NCBI GenBank assembly: GCA_029861675.1 | Contig: JAOTYV010000083.1 | Location: 1-15,586 of the forward strand | Reading direction: 5' to 3' | Source of the DNA: Alphaproteobacteria bacterium | Lineage (GTDB): Bacteria; Pseudomonadota; Alphaproteobacteria; UBA8366 | DNA length: 15,586 nucleotides | In this document: in pieces, positions 1 to 7,871 of the stretch | Position numbering within the stretch: position 1 is the stretch's first letter | Layout of the letters: every line of letters starts with the position of its first letter | The notes under the pieces: model-generated | Database searches by the model: none | What the model saw: only the letters and a program-made list of their open reading frames with translations | Told to the model about the DNA's origin: nothing | Made by a program: the position numbers and the translations under genes

Positions 1-35
1 GAAAATTAATGCCGCCATCATGAAAGGCATTTCAC

Positions 36-176
36 ATGTCCTTTAAGTCATTTTCCACCGCACAAGATACTCCGAGTAAAAACAAACCGGCCGACAAAAA
101 AGAGGCTGCGGCAAGCGCCGGTCCAGCGACTGCCCAACCAGAAAAAGCGCCAGCCACCGCCCCTTCCAAATCCTAG
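36..176 (+). CDS. Small Lys/Ala/Pro-rich hypothetical protein (46 aa)
   Basis: A short reading frame that starts at the first ATG after an in-frame TGA at 21-23 and ends at TAG 174-176. A purine stretch (AAAGG, 22-26) lies about 9 nt before the ATG and could act as a ribosome binding site. The product starts MSFKSFSTAQDTP and then becomes low-complexity: Lys/Asp/Glu-rich in the middle, Ala/Pro-rich at the end, closing with PSKS. It has no signal peptide, membrane segment or cysteine, so it is probably a disordered cytosolic protein. I recognise no function; proteins with a similar start occur in alphaproteobacteria as far as I recall. It lies on the same strand as the next gene, 78 nt away. 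The opposite strand is also open here, but that frame looks like a shadow. Confidence 0.5.
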   Translation: MSFKSFSTAQDTPSKNKPADKKEAAASAGPATAQPEKAPATAPSKS

Positions 177-186
177 CGCTCTGAAC

Positions 187-205
187 GGAGGGAAGCTGGC
201 CCTCC
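187..205 (+). terminator. Short GC-rich hairpin after the 46-aa gene
   Basis: GGAGGG (187-192) and CCCTCC (200-205) pair as a 6-bp stem with a 7-nt loop, 11 nt after the stop codon at 176. No T-run follows, so it may be a weak terminator or an mRNA-stabilising hairpin. Confidence 0.25.
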
Positions 206-254
206 TCCGACACCTGTTGATGGGACGGTAGGGCCGCCGACAGGTTCATAGTCA

Positions 255-518
255 GTGACGACACGCACGCGCAAAACGACAGTGACGTTCGCAAAGTCCT
301 TCATCTTGAGCAATCTCGACGAGGTGCAGCCGGCGGGCGTCTATGAGATCGAAACGGACGAAGAATTGCTGGAAGGCAATTCATGTCCTGCCTACCGGCG
401 AATTGTGACCCTGATCCACCTGCACACATCGTCAGACAATCCTGGCCTTACGCGGGCATTAACGATCGACCCGACTGAGCTGGCCGCGGCCATAGCGCGC
501 GATCAAGCATCCGCCTAG
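255..518 (+). CDS. Conserved hypothetical protein (87 aa)
   Basis: This frame starts at GTG 255, two codons after an in-frame TAG (249-251), so no longer start exists. It ends at TAG 516-518. The product has an N-terminal TTVTFAKSF segment, then PAGVYEIETDEELLEG, a central AYRRIVTLIHLH strand and a polar C-terminus (DPTELAAAIARDQ). It has no signal peptide or transmembrane helix, and its alternating hydrophobic pattern suggests a small beta-rich domain. Proteins of this shape are, from memory, common in Rhizobiales as unannotated 80-90 residue proteins of unknown function. A weak AGG lies 10 nt before the GTG. Confidence that it is a real gene is high; no function can be given. Confidence 0.75.
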   Translation: MTTRTRKTTVTFAKSFILSNLDEVQPAGVYEIETDEELLEGNSCPAYRRIVTLIHLHTSSDNPGLTRALTIDPTELAAAIARDQASA

Positions 519-537
519 TTATGCGTTCACGTCGATG

Positions 538-559
538 CTGTGACCGGATCCGGTGACAG
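538..559. promoter_or_regulatory. 22-bp near-perfect palindrome
   Basis: The palindrome centres on ACCGGATCCGGT (543-554) and is extended by CTGT on the left and ACAG on the right, with a single G/G mismatch on each arm. It lies 19 nt after the stop of the 87-aa gene and about 45 nt before the start of the Cys-repeat gene. It could be a dyad operator for the downstream gene or a hairpin ending the upstream transcript; no T-run follows. Confidence 0.3.
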
Positions 560-604
560 CGACTTTAGACACCACGCTCTATCAAAAATGTGAAGGAATA
601 AACC

Positions 605-1378
605 ATGGGTAGACGGCAACGACCAATGATGACCGCGCTTAGATCTCTGCTTTTTTTGGTATTCCTTGTAACTCTGCCCGGTGTTGCCGTCGCTCAAAGC
701 GCCTCCATCGGGATACCAAAAAACGCCCACTCGAAAAGCTATGGCAGCGGCTGGGAATGCGACCGCGGATACCGAGAGGCCGACGGGACCTGCGTTGCCG
801 TCAAGGTGCCCGCAAATGCGTATCCGACCAACGCCTCCTACGGACAGGGATGGGAGTGCACGCGCGGCTATCTGGAGGTCGACAAGGCTTGCGTCGAAAT
901 AAAGATCCCGGCGAACGCCTACCTGACTTCCACGGGCGACAGGTGGGAATGCCACCGGGGGTTTCGGGAAGTAGCTGAGACCTGCGTCGCCGTCAAAGTA
1001 CCCAAAAACGGCTATTTGTCGGACTCTTCGTCCTGGGCATGCAACCGGGGATTCCGGGCGGCCAACGATAAGTGCATCGCCGTCACGGTGCCCGCGCATG
1101 GGTATTTCGTGGATACATCCTTCGACCGTGGCTGGAAATGCGAGCGCGGATATCGCGCCGTCGGCGGAGCCTGCAAGGCCATTGCCGTACCCGCGAACGG
1201 CCATTTCGTGGACGCATCCTATGGCGTTGGTTGGAAATGCGATCGCGGATATCGCGCCGCCAAAGGCGCATGCGTTACCGTGACGGTGCCGCGGAACGCG
1301 CACTTCAACTATTCCGGAAACGATTGGGACTGCAACCGGCCTTACCGCAAGCGACAGGGCAAATGCGCCCTGGAGTAA
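605..1378 (+). CDS. Exported seven-repeat C-x10-C protein
   Basis: A 257-residue protein with a signal peptide: basic start (MGRRQRP), hydrophobic core around residues 12-29 and an AVA-Q cleavage site near residue 30. The mature part is almost entirely seven repeats of 30-33 residues following the pattern VP-x-N-(A/G)-(Y/H), GW-x-C-x-RG-(Y/F)-R, then a second Cys. All seven units have exactly ten residues between the two cysteines, giving 14 Cys that could form one disulphide per unit in the periplasm or outside the cell. GAAGGA (592-597) is a good ribosome binding site 7 nt before the ATG; Met8 or Met9 are alternative starts. Such repeats occur in alphaproteobacteria, sometimes, as I recall, attached to enzyme domains. 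No catalytic domain is present here. Binding or envelope function is a guess. Confidence 0.85.
   Translation: MGRRQRPMMTALRSLLFLVFLVTLPGVAVAQSASIGIPKNAHSKSYGSGWECDRGYREADGTCVAVKVPANAYPTNASYGQGWECTRGYLEVDKACVEIKIPANAYLTSTGDRWECHRGFREVAETCVAVKVPKNGYLSDSSSWACNRGFRAANDKCIAVTVPAHGYFVDTSFDRGWKCERGYRAVGGACKAIAVPANGHFVDASYGVGWKCDRGYRAAKGACVTVTVPRNAHFNYSGNDWDCNRPYRKRQGKCALE
710..1375 (+). repeat. Seven tandem Cys-repeat units inside the exported protein gene
   Basis: Seven coding repeats of about 90-99 bp. Units 5 and 6 (about 1085-1183 and 1184-1282) are the most similar in DNA: both contain TTTCGTGGA, TGGAAATGCGA and GCGGATATCGCGCCG in register 99 bp apart, consistent with a recent unit duplication. 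Units 3, 4 and 7 are shorter and more diverged. Confidence 0.8.
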
Positions 1379-1407
1379 CAAAATCCAAACTGCGCGGAAA
1401 ATAGAAA

Positions 1408-1434
1408 CCGCCCCGTGTCATTGACAGGGGGCGG
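1408..1434 (-). terminator. Hairpin terminator between convergent genes
   Basis: CCGCCCC (1408-1414) pairs with GGGGCGG (1428-1434). The stem continues inward through TGTCA/TGACA after one G/G mismatch. On the minus strand it is followed by a T-rich stretch (TTTCTATTTT), which fits a terminator for the 124-aa gene. On the + strand no T-run follows, so ending the Cys-repeat transcript is less certain. Confidence 0.65.
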
Positions 1435-1464
1435 AGCGTGCCGAGACCGATCGCCGTATGCGTC

Positions 1465-1839
1465 TTAGAGTTTGAAGGCCGCGTTCAGCATGGTCGCGCA
1501 GGCTTCCGCCACCTTGTCGTCTGGCTCCGCGCCGCCGGGAAACGTCGCCCAGCCGGTTTTCATCAAGTGACTGTTCCGCTCCCAGGCGCTAACCGCCTTG
1601 AGCTTGACGACCAGCGCTTTGTCGCCGGTTGCCGCACGTTCGAACTTGTCGGCGCAGATCGGCGCCAATGCCTTGACCATGGCCGTTTGGCTCGCGGTTG
1701 CGACCTGATCCTCGACAGTACTGTTGAGATGCCATCCGGCCCAACCGAAGCCAATGACGATTGTCCCAATCGCGCCTACCATCAGACCTTGAAATAGACG
1801 TTTGGGAGCATCTCCGTTCATGAAAGAAGGAGTTTGCAT
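1465..1839 (-). CDS. Membrane-anchored hypothetical protein (124 aa)
   Basis: A protein with one hydrophobic segment at about residues 15-36 (LFQGLMVGAIGTIVIGFGWAG), followed by a soluble domain that is probably periplasmic. The soluble part contains APICADKFERAA, a basic/aromatic middle (SAWERNSHLMKTGWATFPGG) and a C-terminal VAEACATMLNAAF. It has two cysteines, one in ICADKF and one in EACATM, which could form a disulphide. I recall proteins with this ICxDKF...GWATxPG...ACAxxL pattern as a conserved unannotated family in Rhizobiales and relatives; their function is unknown. The ATG at 1839 is chosen because AGGGAA lies 5-10 nt upstream, while the internal Met7 has no purine-rich site. It converges with the Cys-repeat gene and has its own hairpin terminator at 1408-1434. 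Confidence 0.8.
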   Translation of the reverse strand: MQTPSFMNGDAPKRLFQGLMVGAIGTIVIGFGWAGWHLNSTVEDQVATASQTAMVKALAPICADKFERAATGDKALVVKLKAVSAWERNSHLMKTGWATFPGGAEPDDKVAEACATMLNAAFKL

Positions 1840-1926
1840 GGGGTTCCCTTCCCATTCCGAGGGCGAAGTGTTCCACCCTGCCTCGGCAACCCTATCACAC
1901 TTGCGTCGCCTTTGTCGGCGTCTATG

Positions 1927-1936
1927 GGACTAGTCC
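1927..1936. promoter_or_regulatory. GGACTAGTCC palindrome upstream of the 124-aa gene
   Basis: A perfect 10-bp palindrome that extends to 16 bp (AT on both ends) with one mismatch on each side. It lies 87 nt upstream of the ATG at 1839, in the only plausible promoter region for that gene. It may be a dimer-binding operator; no regulator gene is in the window. Confidence 0.3.
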
Positions 1937-1986
1937 TATTCGTGCCCGATTTCCCGGCCCCGCGTCGCCATTTTTGAATTCCCCTG

Positions 1987-2090
1987 GACCATTTCCTGAT
2001 TAAATTGACTCAAGTGAAGTGGTCTATCTCTTTGTTTATCCGCAAATACGTCGTCGCGAATCGTTTCGGTTCGCTCGGGATTTACTCTAG
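1987..2090 (+). repeat. Interspersed hairpin repeat, copy A
   Basis: A 104-bp unit that aligns to copy B without gaps, with 17 mismatches counted by hand. The left module is a hairpin: GACCATTTC (1987-1995) pairs with GAAGTGGTC (2016-2024) using one G-U wobble, around a 20-nt loop. The core GCAAATACGTCGTCGCGAA (2042-2060) is identical in all three copies. A second hairpin pairs GCGAATCG (2056-2063) with CGGTTCGC (2067-2074), again with one wobble, around TTT. The right end CTCTAG contains the stop codon of the molybdenum hydroxylase gene (2087-2089, read on the minus strand). I recognise no named repeat family. Confidence 0.9.
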
Positions 2091-4408
2091 ATCTTTGCCG
2101 CCCGGATCGCGCGCCAAATCCTCTCGGCCGTTGCCGGCATCGGGATGTGCCGGATGCCGTAGACCGAAAGCGCGTCGACCACCGCGTTCGCCACGGCGGG
2201 AAGCGCACCGACATTGCCGGCTTCGCCCGCGCCCTTGACGCCGAGCGGATTGGTTCTTGTCGGCACCGGATTGCTTTTGACATCCATAAAACTCAAATCG
2301 CCCGCCCGGGGCATGCAATAATCCATGAAAGAGCCGGTGACGAGCTGGCCGGACCCATCGTCGTAGCGGATATCCTCCATCAGCACCTGCCCCGCCCCTT
2401 GCGCGACCCCGCCATGAATCTGCCCCTTCAACAGGAGCGGGTTGATCACCGTGCCCACGTCATCGACCACATTGTAGTCGACGATCGAGACCGTGCCGGT
2501 CTCCGAGTCGATCTCCACCTCGCATACATGGGTGCCGTTCGGATAGTTGGCGACCCGCGCCGCGAACATCGCGCTCTCCGACAGGCCCGGCTCCATCCCG
2601 TCCGGCAGGTTTGCCGGATTGAGCGACTTTCGCGCCACGTCCTTGATGGTCAGGCTTTGATTGGTGCCGGACGCGGTAAACACGCCGTCGTCGAAAGCAA
2701 TGTCGCCGGGCGCCACCTCCAGCAGGTGGGCGGCGATTTGCGTGGCTTTGGACACGATCTTTTCCGCCGCCAGATGAAAGGCGGAACCGCCGATGGTCGC
2801 CGACCGCGATCCGAAGGTCCCCTGGCCGAGCGGCACCTTGTCCGTATCGCCCGACATATAGTGTATGTCCTCAGGCTCCAGCCCGAGACGGTCGCAGGCG
2901 AGCTGCGTGTACATCGTCGCATGGCCCTGACCCTGCGCGATCGACCCCGTCAGCACCGTCGCGGTGCCGCTGCGGTCGAAGCGGATTTCCGCACCTTCCA
3001 CGCCCTCGGCCCCGGCGCGCTCGATCGAGTTGGAGATGCCGATACCGCGGAGCCTGCCCCGCCCGGCCGCTTCCTCGCGCCGCCGCTCGAAGCCCGCGTA
3101 GTCAGCCATCTGCAGCGCCATATCCATGTTCTTTTCGAATTCGCCGCTGTCATAGGTGAAGGTCAGCGCCGTCTTGTAGGGCATGGCCTCGGGCGGGATG
3201 GTGTTGCGGCGGCGGAGCTCCGCTGGATCGATCGCCATCTCGTCGGCGGCCATCTCGACCAGCCGCTCGATGACATAGGCCGATTCCGGCCGGCCATTGC
3301 CGCGATAGGCGCGTATCGGATTGGTGTTGGTGAAGACGCCGGTCACGTCGACATGGATCGCCGGGATCGTGTAGACGCCGGCCAACGTGCCCAGATTCTT
3401 GACCGCCGAGCTTTCCGCGCCGAGTTGAAGATAGGCGCCGAGCGCGGCGACAATATTGACGCGAAGGCCGAGAAACCGACCTTCCCCGTCAAGCGCCAAC
3501 TCCGCGTCCACCACATGATCGCGCGCATGACCGTCGCTCGCGAAAGCCTCGGACCGGCCGCTGATCCACTTGACCGGCCGACCGGTCAATTTTGACGCCA
3601 GCAGGGCCAGCGGGCCCTCATTGTACACGGCCGATTTCATGCCGAAGCCGCCGCCGATATCGCCGGCGATCACGCGAACCTTGGCCTCGGGCTCGTTCAA
3701 AATACCGGCCAGGAGGGAGCGATACGGCTGCAACCCCTGCAGCGTCGTATATAGAGCGTAACGGCCCTCGCCCGCATCGTACTGCGCGATACAGCCGCGC
3801 GGCTCGAGGCTGTTGGCGCTGACCCGGTTGATGACCATTCTTTGCCGGACCACATGGGCCGCCGCCGCGAAGGCCGCCTCCGTCGCCGCTTCATCGCCGT
3901 CCCGATGCACATAGCAGATGTTATCGGGACACTCCTCCCACACGCGCGGCGCGCCCGGCTTTGGCGCCTCCTCGGTCGAAGTGACGGCGGGCAGGCTATC
4001 ATAGTCGACGGAGATCAGTTCGGACGCATCCATCGCCTGATGGCGGGTTTCGGCGACGACGAAGGCGACATAATCGCCGACCCGGCGAACGCGGTCTTCC
4101 ACCAGCGCCGGGTAGCGCGGCACGTACATCGGCGACCCATCGCGCCGCGTGCGCCCGCTGCCGGTCGGCAGGTCGCCAAATCCCGATGTGCGCCAGTCGG
4201 CGCCGGTCAGGACGGCCAGAACGCCGGGCGCCGATTGCGCCGCCGCCGTGTCGATCGACTTTATCTTCGCATGGGCATGGGGCGACCGCAGGACGTGACC
4301 GAACGCCATGCCCGGCAGAACGATATCGTCGACAAAGCGGCCGCCGCCCGTGAGCAGGCGTGGATCTTCGAGCCGCGAAACCGCCTGCCCGACCGCGAAT
4401 TCACCCAT
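2087..4408 (-). CDS. Molybdenum hydroxylase large subunit, CoxL/XdhB-like
   Basis: A 773-residue molybdopterin-cytosine-dinucleotide-binding subunit of the xanthine dehydrogenase/aerobic CO dehydrogenase family; this is the usual length. The N-terminal domain (VGQAVSRLEDPRLLTGGGRF, then HVLRSPHAHA) is followed by GGGFGMK at about 252-258 and the active-site loop AYRGNGR at about 367-373. The catalytic Glu lies in KGAGEAG (about residue 729). True CO dehydrogenases (form I) carry AYRCSFR with a Cys; this loop is of the form II type, so a CO-oxidising role is unlikely and the substrate is unknown. The start is the ATG at 4408, since residues from there match the family start. It overlaps the upstream oxidoreductase by 8 nt (ATGGGTGA), with GGGAGAAGG just before as ribosome binding site. 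The FAD and 2Fe-2S subunits are missing from the window. Confidence 0.92.
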   Translation of the reverse strand: MGEFAVGQAVSRLEDPRLLTGGGRFVDDIVLPGMAFGHVLRSPHAHAKIKSIDTAAAQSAPGVLAVLTGADWRTSGFGDLPTGSGRTRRDGSPMYVPRYPALVEDRVRRVGDYVAFVVAETRHQAMDASELISVDYDSLPAVTSTEEAPKPGAPRVWEECPDNICYVHRDGDEAATEAAFAAAAHVVRQRMVINRVSANSLEPRGCIAQYDAGEGRYALYTTLQGLQPYRSLLAGILNEPEAKVRVIAGDIGGGFGMKSAVYNEGPLALLASKLTGRPVKWISGRSEAFASDGHARDHVVDAELALDGEGRFLGLRVNIVAALGAYLQLGAESSAVKNLGTLAGVYTIPAIHVDVTGVFTNTNPIRAYRGNGRPESAYVIERLVEMAADEMAIDPAELRRRNTIPPEAMPYKTALTFTYDSGEFEKNMDMALQMADYAGFERRREEAAGRGRLRGIGISNSIERAGAEGVEGAEIRFDRSGTATVLTGSIAQGQGHATMYTQLACDRLGLEPEDIHYMSGDTDKVPLGQGTFGSRSATIGGSAFHLAAEKIVSKATQIAAHLLEVAPGDIAFDDGVFTASGTNQSLTIKDVARKSLNPANLPDGMEPGLSESAMFAARVANYPNGTHVCEVEIDSETGTVSIVDYNVVDDVGTVINPLLLKGQIHGGVAQGAGQVLMEDIRYDDGSGQLVTGSFMDYCMPRAGDLSFMDVKSNPVPTRTNPLGVKGAGEAGNVGALPAVANAVVDALSVYGIRHIPMPATAERIWRAIRAAKI

Positions 4409-5612
4409 GGCCTTCTCCCAGATGCGCGCGCATCGCTGCCTGTGTTTCCGCGCCGCCTTGGTTGATCGGCAATTCCTTGGCCGCATCGCGCTGACGCAGC
4501 CGGTGGGCGTATTCCAGCGGCATCTGCCCGTAGGGATCGTCGATACCCATCTCCTTCGCCGCATGCGCCGGCCAATCCGCATTCCAGAGCAGTTCCCGGG
4601 CCAGCGCGATCAGGTCGGCCTTGCCGTCCTGAAGAATGCTTTCCGCCTGCGCGGCTTCGGTGATCCCGCCGACGGCGATCGTCATGATGCCGACCTCGCG
4701 CCGCACCCGCTCGGCGAAGCCCACCTGATACCCCGGCACCCGCGGCACCATCGGCATTTCCGTATCGCCCATAATGCCGCCGGACGAACAATCGACCAGA
4801 TCGATATCGCGATCCTTGAGTTCCCGCGCGAGCGCGAGCGTATCGTCGAGCGTCCACATGCCGCCCACGCCGTCGACCGACGACACCCGGAAGAACAGCG
4901 GTTTGTCGGCCGGCCAGGCGGCGCGCACCGTCTCCGCCACTTCGAGCGCAAACCGCATCCGGCCGGCGCGGTCGCCGCCATAGGCGTCGTTGCGCTGATT
5001 GCTGACCGGCGACAAAAACTGATGGATCAGGTAGCCGTGCGCGCCGTGGATTTCGCAAATATCGAATCCCGCATCGATACTGCGCCGTGTCGCGTCGCGC
5101 CAGGACTCCAGAACCGTGCGGATATCGTCCCGGTCCATCGCCTTCGGCAGAAACCGGCGCGGCAATTGATCGAGCGCGCTCGGCGCGAGGCCCTGCCAGG
5201 GCGGCATGCCGTCCGCCGCATCGGCATCCGACAGCGGCTCCCAATTCTGGACCGCCGTGTGGCACGATGCCTTGCGGCCCGCATGGCCGAGCTGGATCGC
5301 CGGCACCGCGCCCTGCGCGCGAATGAAGTCGGTGATCCGCCGATAGGCGGCAATATGGCGGTCGTCATAAATGCCGGCGCATTTGTATGTCTTGCGGCCG
5401 CGCTCCTCTACCGCGGTCTCCTCGCCGAAGACGATGCCCGCGCCGCCGACCGACAGGCGGGCGAGATGCATGAACTGCCAGTCACCGGGCCCGCCGCCAT
5501 CGGACGCGTATTGGCACATCGGCGAGACGACGATTCGGTTCCGCGCGGTGATGCCGCGGATCGTGATCGGCGTGAACAGTAAGGGCCGTTTCGAATTCGG
5601 CTGTTGAGTCAT
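4401..5612 (-). CDS. Old Yellow Enzyme family NAD(P)H:flavin oxidoreductase (YqjM-like)
   Basis: A 403-residue FMN-dependent ene-reductase-type TIM barrel. Visible motifs are PMCQY (31-35, with Cys33 as in the YqjM/NamA class), QLGHAGRK (107-114), EIHGAHGYLIHQFLSP with the His189/His192 pair that binds the oxidised substrate, and NQRNDAYGG. The family reduces activated C=C bonds with NAD(P)H, though some members act as dehydrogenases or demethylases. It is some 60 residues longer than YqjM, through an insertion after ASCHTAVQNWEP and a C-terminal tail. The ATG at 5612 is preferred because homology begins there and GGGAAAG precedes it; the frame continues 51 codons upstream without family similarity. 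It is the first gene of a two-gene unit, its stop overlapping the next start, which implies coupled translation with the molybdenum hydroxylase and possibly the same substrate. Confidence 0.93.
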   Translation of the reverse strand: MTQQPNSKRPLLFTPITIRGITARNRIVVSPMCQYASDGGGPGDWQFMHLARLSVGGAGIVFGEETAVEERGRKTYKCAGIYDDRHIAAYRRITDFIRAQGAVPAIQLGHAGRKASCHTAVQNWEPLSDADAADGMPPWQGLAPSALDQLPRRFLPKAMDRDDIRTVLESWRDATRRSIDAGFDICEIHGAHGYLIHQFLSPVSNQRNDAYGGDRAGRMRFALEVAETVRAAWPADKPLFFRVSSVDGVGGMWTLDDTLALARELKDRDIDLVDCSSGGIMGDTEMPMVPRVPGYQVGFAERVRREVGIMTIAVGGITEAAQAESILQDGKADLIALARELLWNADWPAHAAKEMGIDDPYGQMPLEYAHRLRQRDAAKELPINQGGAETQAAMRAHLGEGHG

Positions 5613-5647
5613 GAAGTGCGCTTTCCCGCCCTGCGACGCCCCGGAAC

Positions 5648-5664
5648 ATTCGACTGAATCGAAT
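5648..5664. promoter_or_regulatory. Inverted repeat between oxidoreductase and recQ
   Basis: ATTCGA (5648-5653) and TCGAAT (5659-5664) form a perfect 6-bp dyad with a 5-nt spacer. On the minus strand a TATGAT hexamer (5687-5682) lies about 17 nt upstream of it and could be a -10 box for the oxidoreductase gene, which would place the dyad just after the transcription start, a common repressor position. No good -35 box is seen. Confidence 0.3.
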
Positions 5665-5776
5665 CGGCGACCGATTTCCCCATCATACCCGGATTGGCCG
5701 CGACCAAAACCCGGCCAGGCAAATAGAAATTGGCCCGCAATTGCGGCGTTTCGGGACGCCGGCACCCGTCAAAAGC

Positions 5777-7741
<1,965 letters not shown>

Positions 7742-7744
<3 letters not shown>

Positions 7745-7847
7745 ACCATTTCTTGTTCAATTTGACCCAAGTGAAATGGTCTATCTCATCGTTTTTACGC
7801 AAATACGTCGTCGCGAACCGTTTCCGTCCGATCGGGATTCGCTCTAA
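7742..7847 (+). repeat. Interspersed hairpin repeat, copy B
   Basis: In direct orientation to copy A. It has the longest perfect stem: TAGACCATTTC (7742-7752) pairs with GAAATGGTCTA (7773-7783) over 11 bp with a 20-nt loop. The first TAG is the recQ stop codon. The invariant 19-nt core is at 7799-7817. The second hairpin region (7813-7831) is decayed, with 5 of 8 pairs retained. The copy fills most of the 127-nt gap between recQ and the convergent M81 gene, so its hairpin may end transcription from one or both sides; a TTTTTA run follows on the + strand at 7792-7797. Confidence 0.9.
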
Positions 7848-7871
7848 GCGCGTGGAGCCTATTGCTTCGTT

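Noticed and set aside
43..294. 83-codon minus-strand frame overlapping the two small + strand genes
   Set aside because: No ribosome binding site or protein-like composition, and the + strand frames are better supported.
527..1381. Long minus-strand open frame (284 codons) opposite the Cys-repeat gene
   Set aside because: It exists because the coding repeats on the + strand are periodic and stop-poor in antisense. The + strand frame has a signal peptide, a ribosome binding site and conserved Cys spacing.
2147..3595. 482-codon + strand frame inside the molybdenum hydroxylase gene
   Set aside because: Antisense shadow in GC-rich DNA. Its Arg/His-rich composition has no family features, while the minus strand encodes a full, motif-complete enzyme.
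2087..4408. Aerobic CO dehydrogenase (coxL) assignment
   Set aside because: The active-site loop is AYRGNGR, not the AYRCSFR of true CO dehydrogenases, and the other two subunits are absent from the window.
4409..4582. 58-codon N-terminal extension of the hydroxylase frame
   Set aside because: This part is out-of-frame overlap with the end of the oxidoreductase gene and is Arg-rich without similarity. The ATG at 4408 gives the normal family start.
4308..5582. 424-codon + strand frame opposite the flavin oxidoreductase
   Set aside because: Antisense shadow with Arg/His/Ala-rich sequence and no recognisable domain; the minus strand frame carries all the Old Yellow Enzyme motifs.
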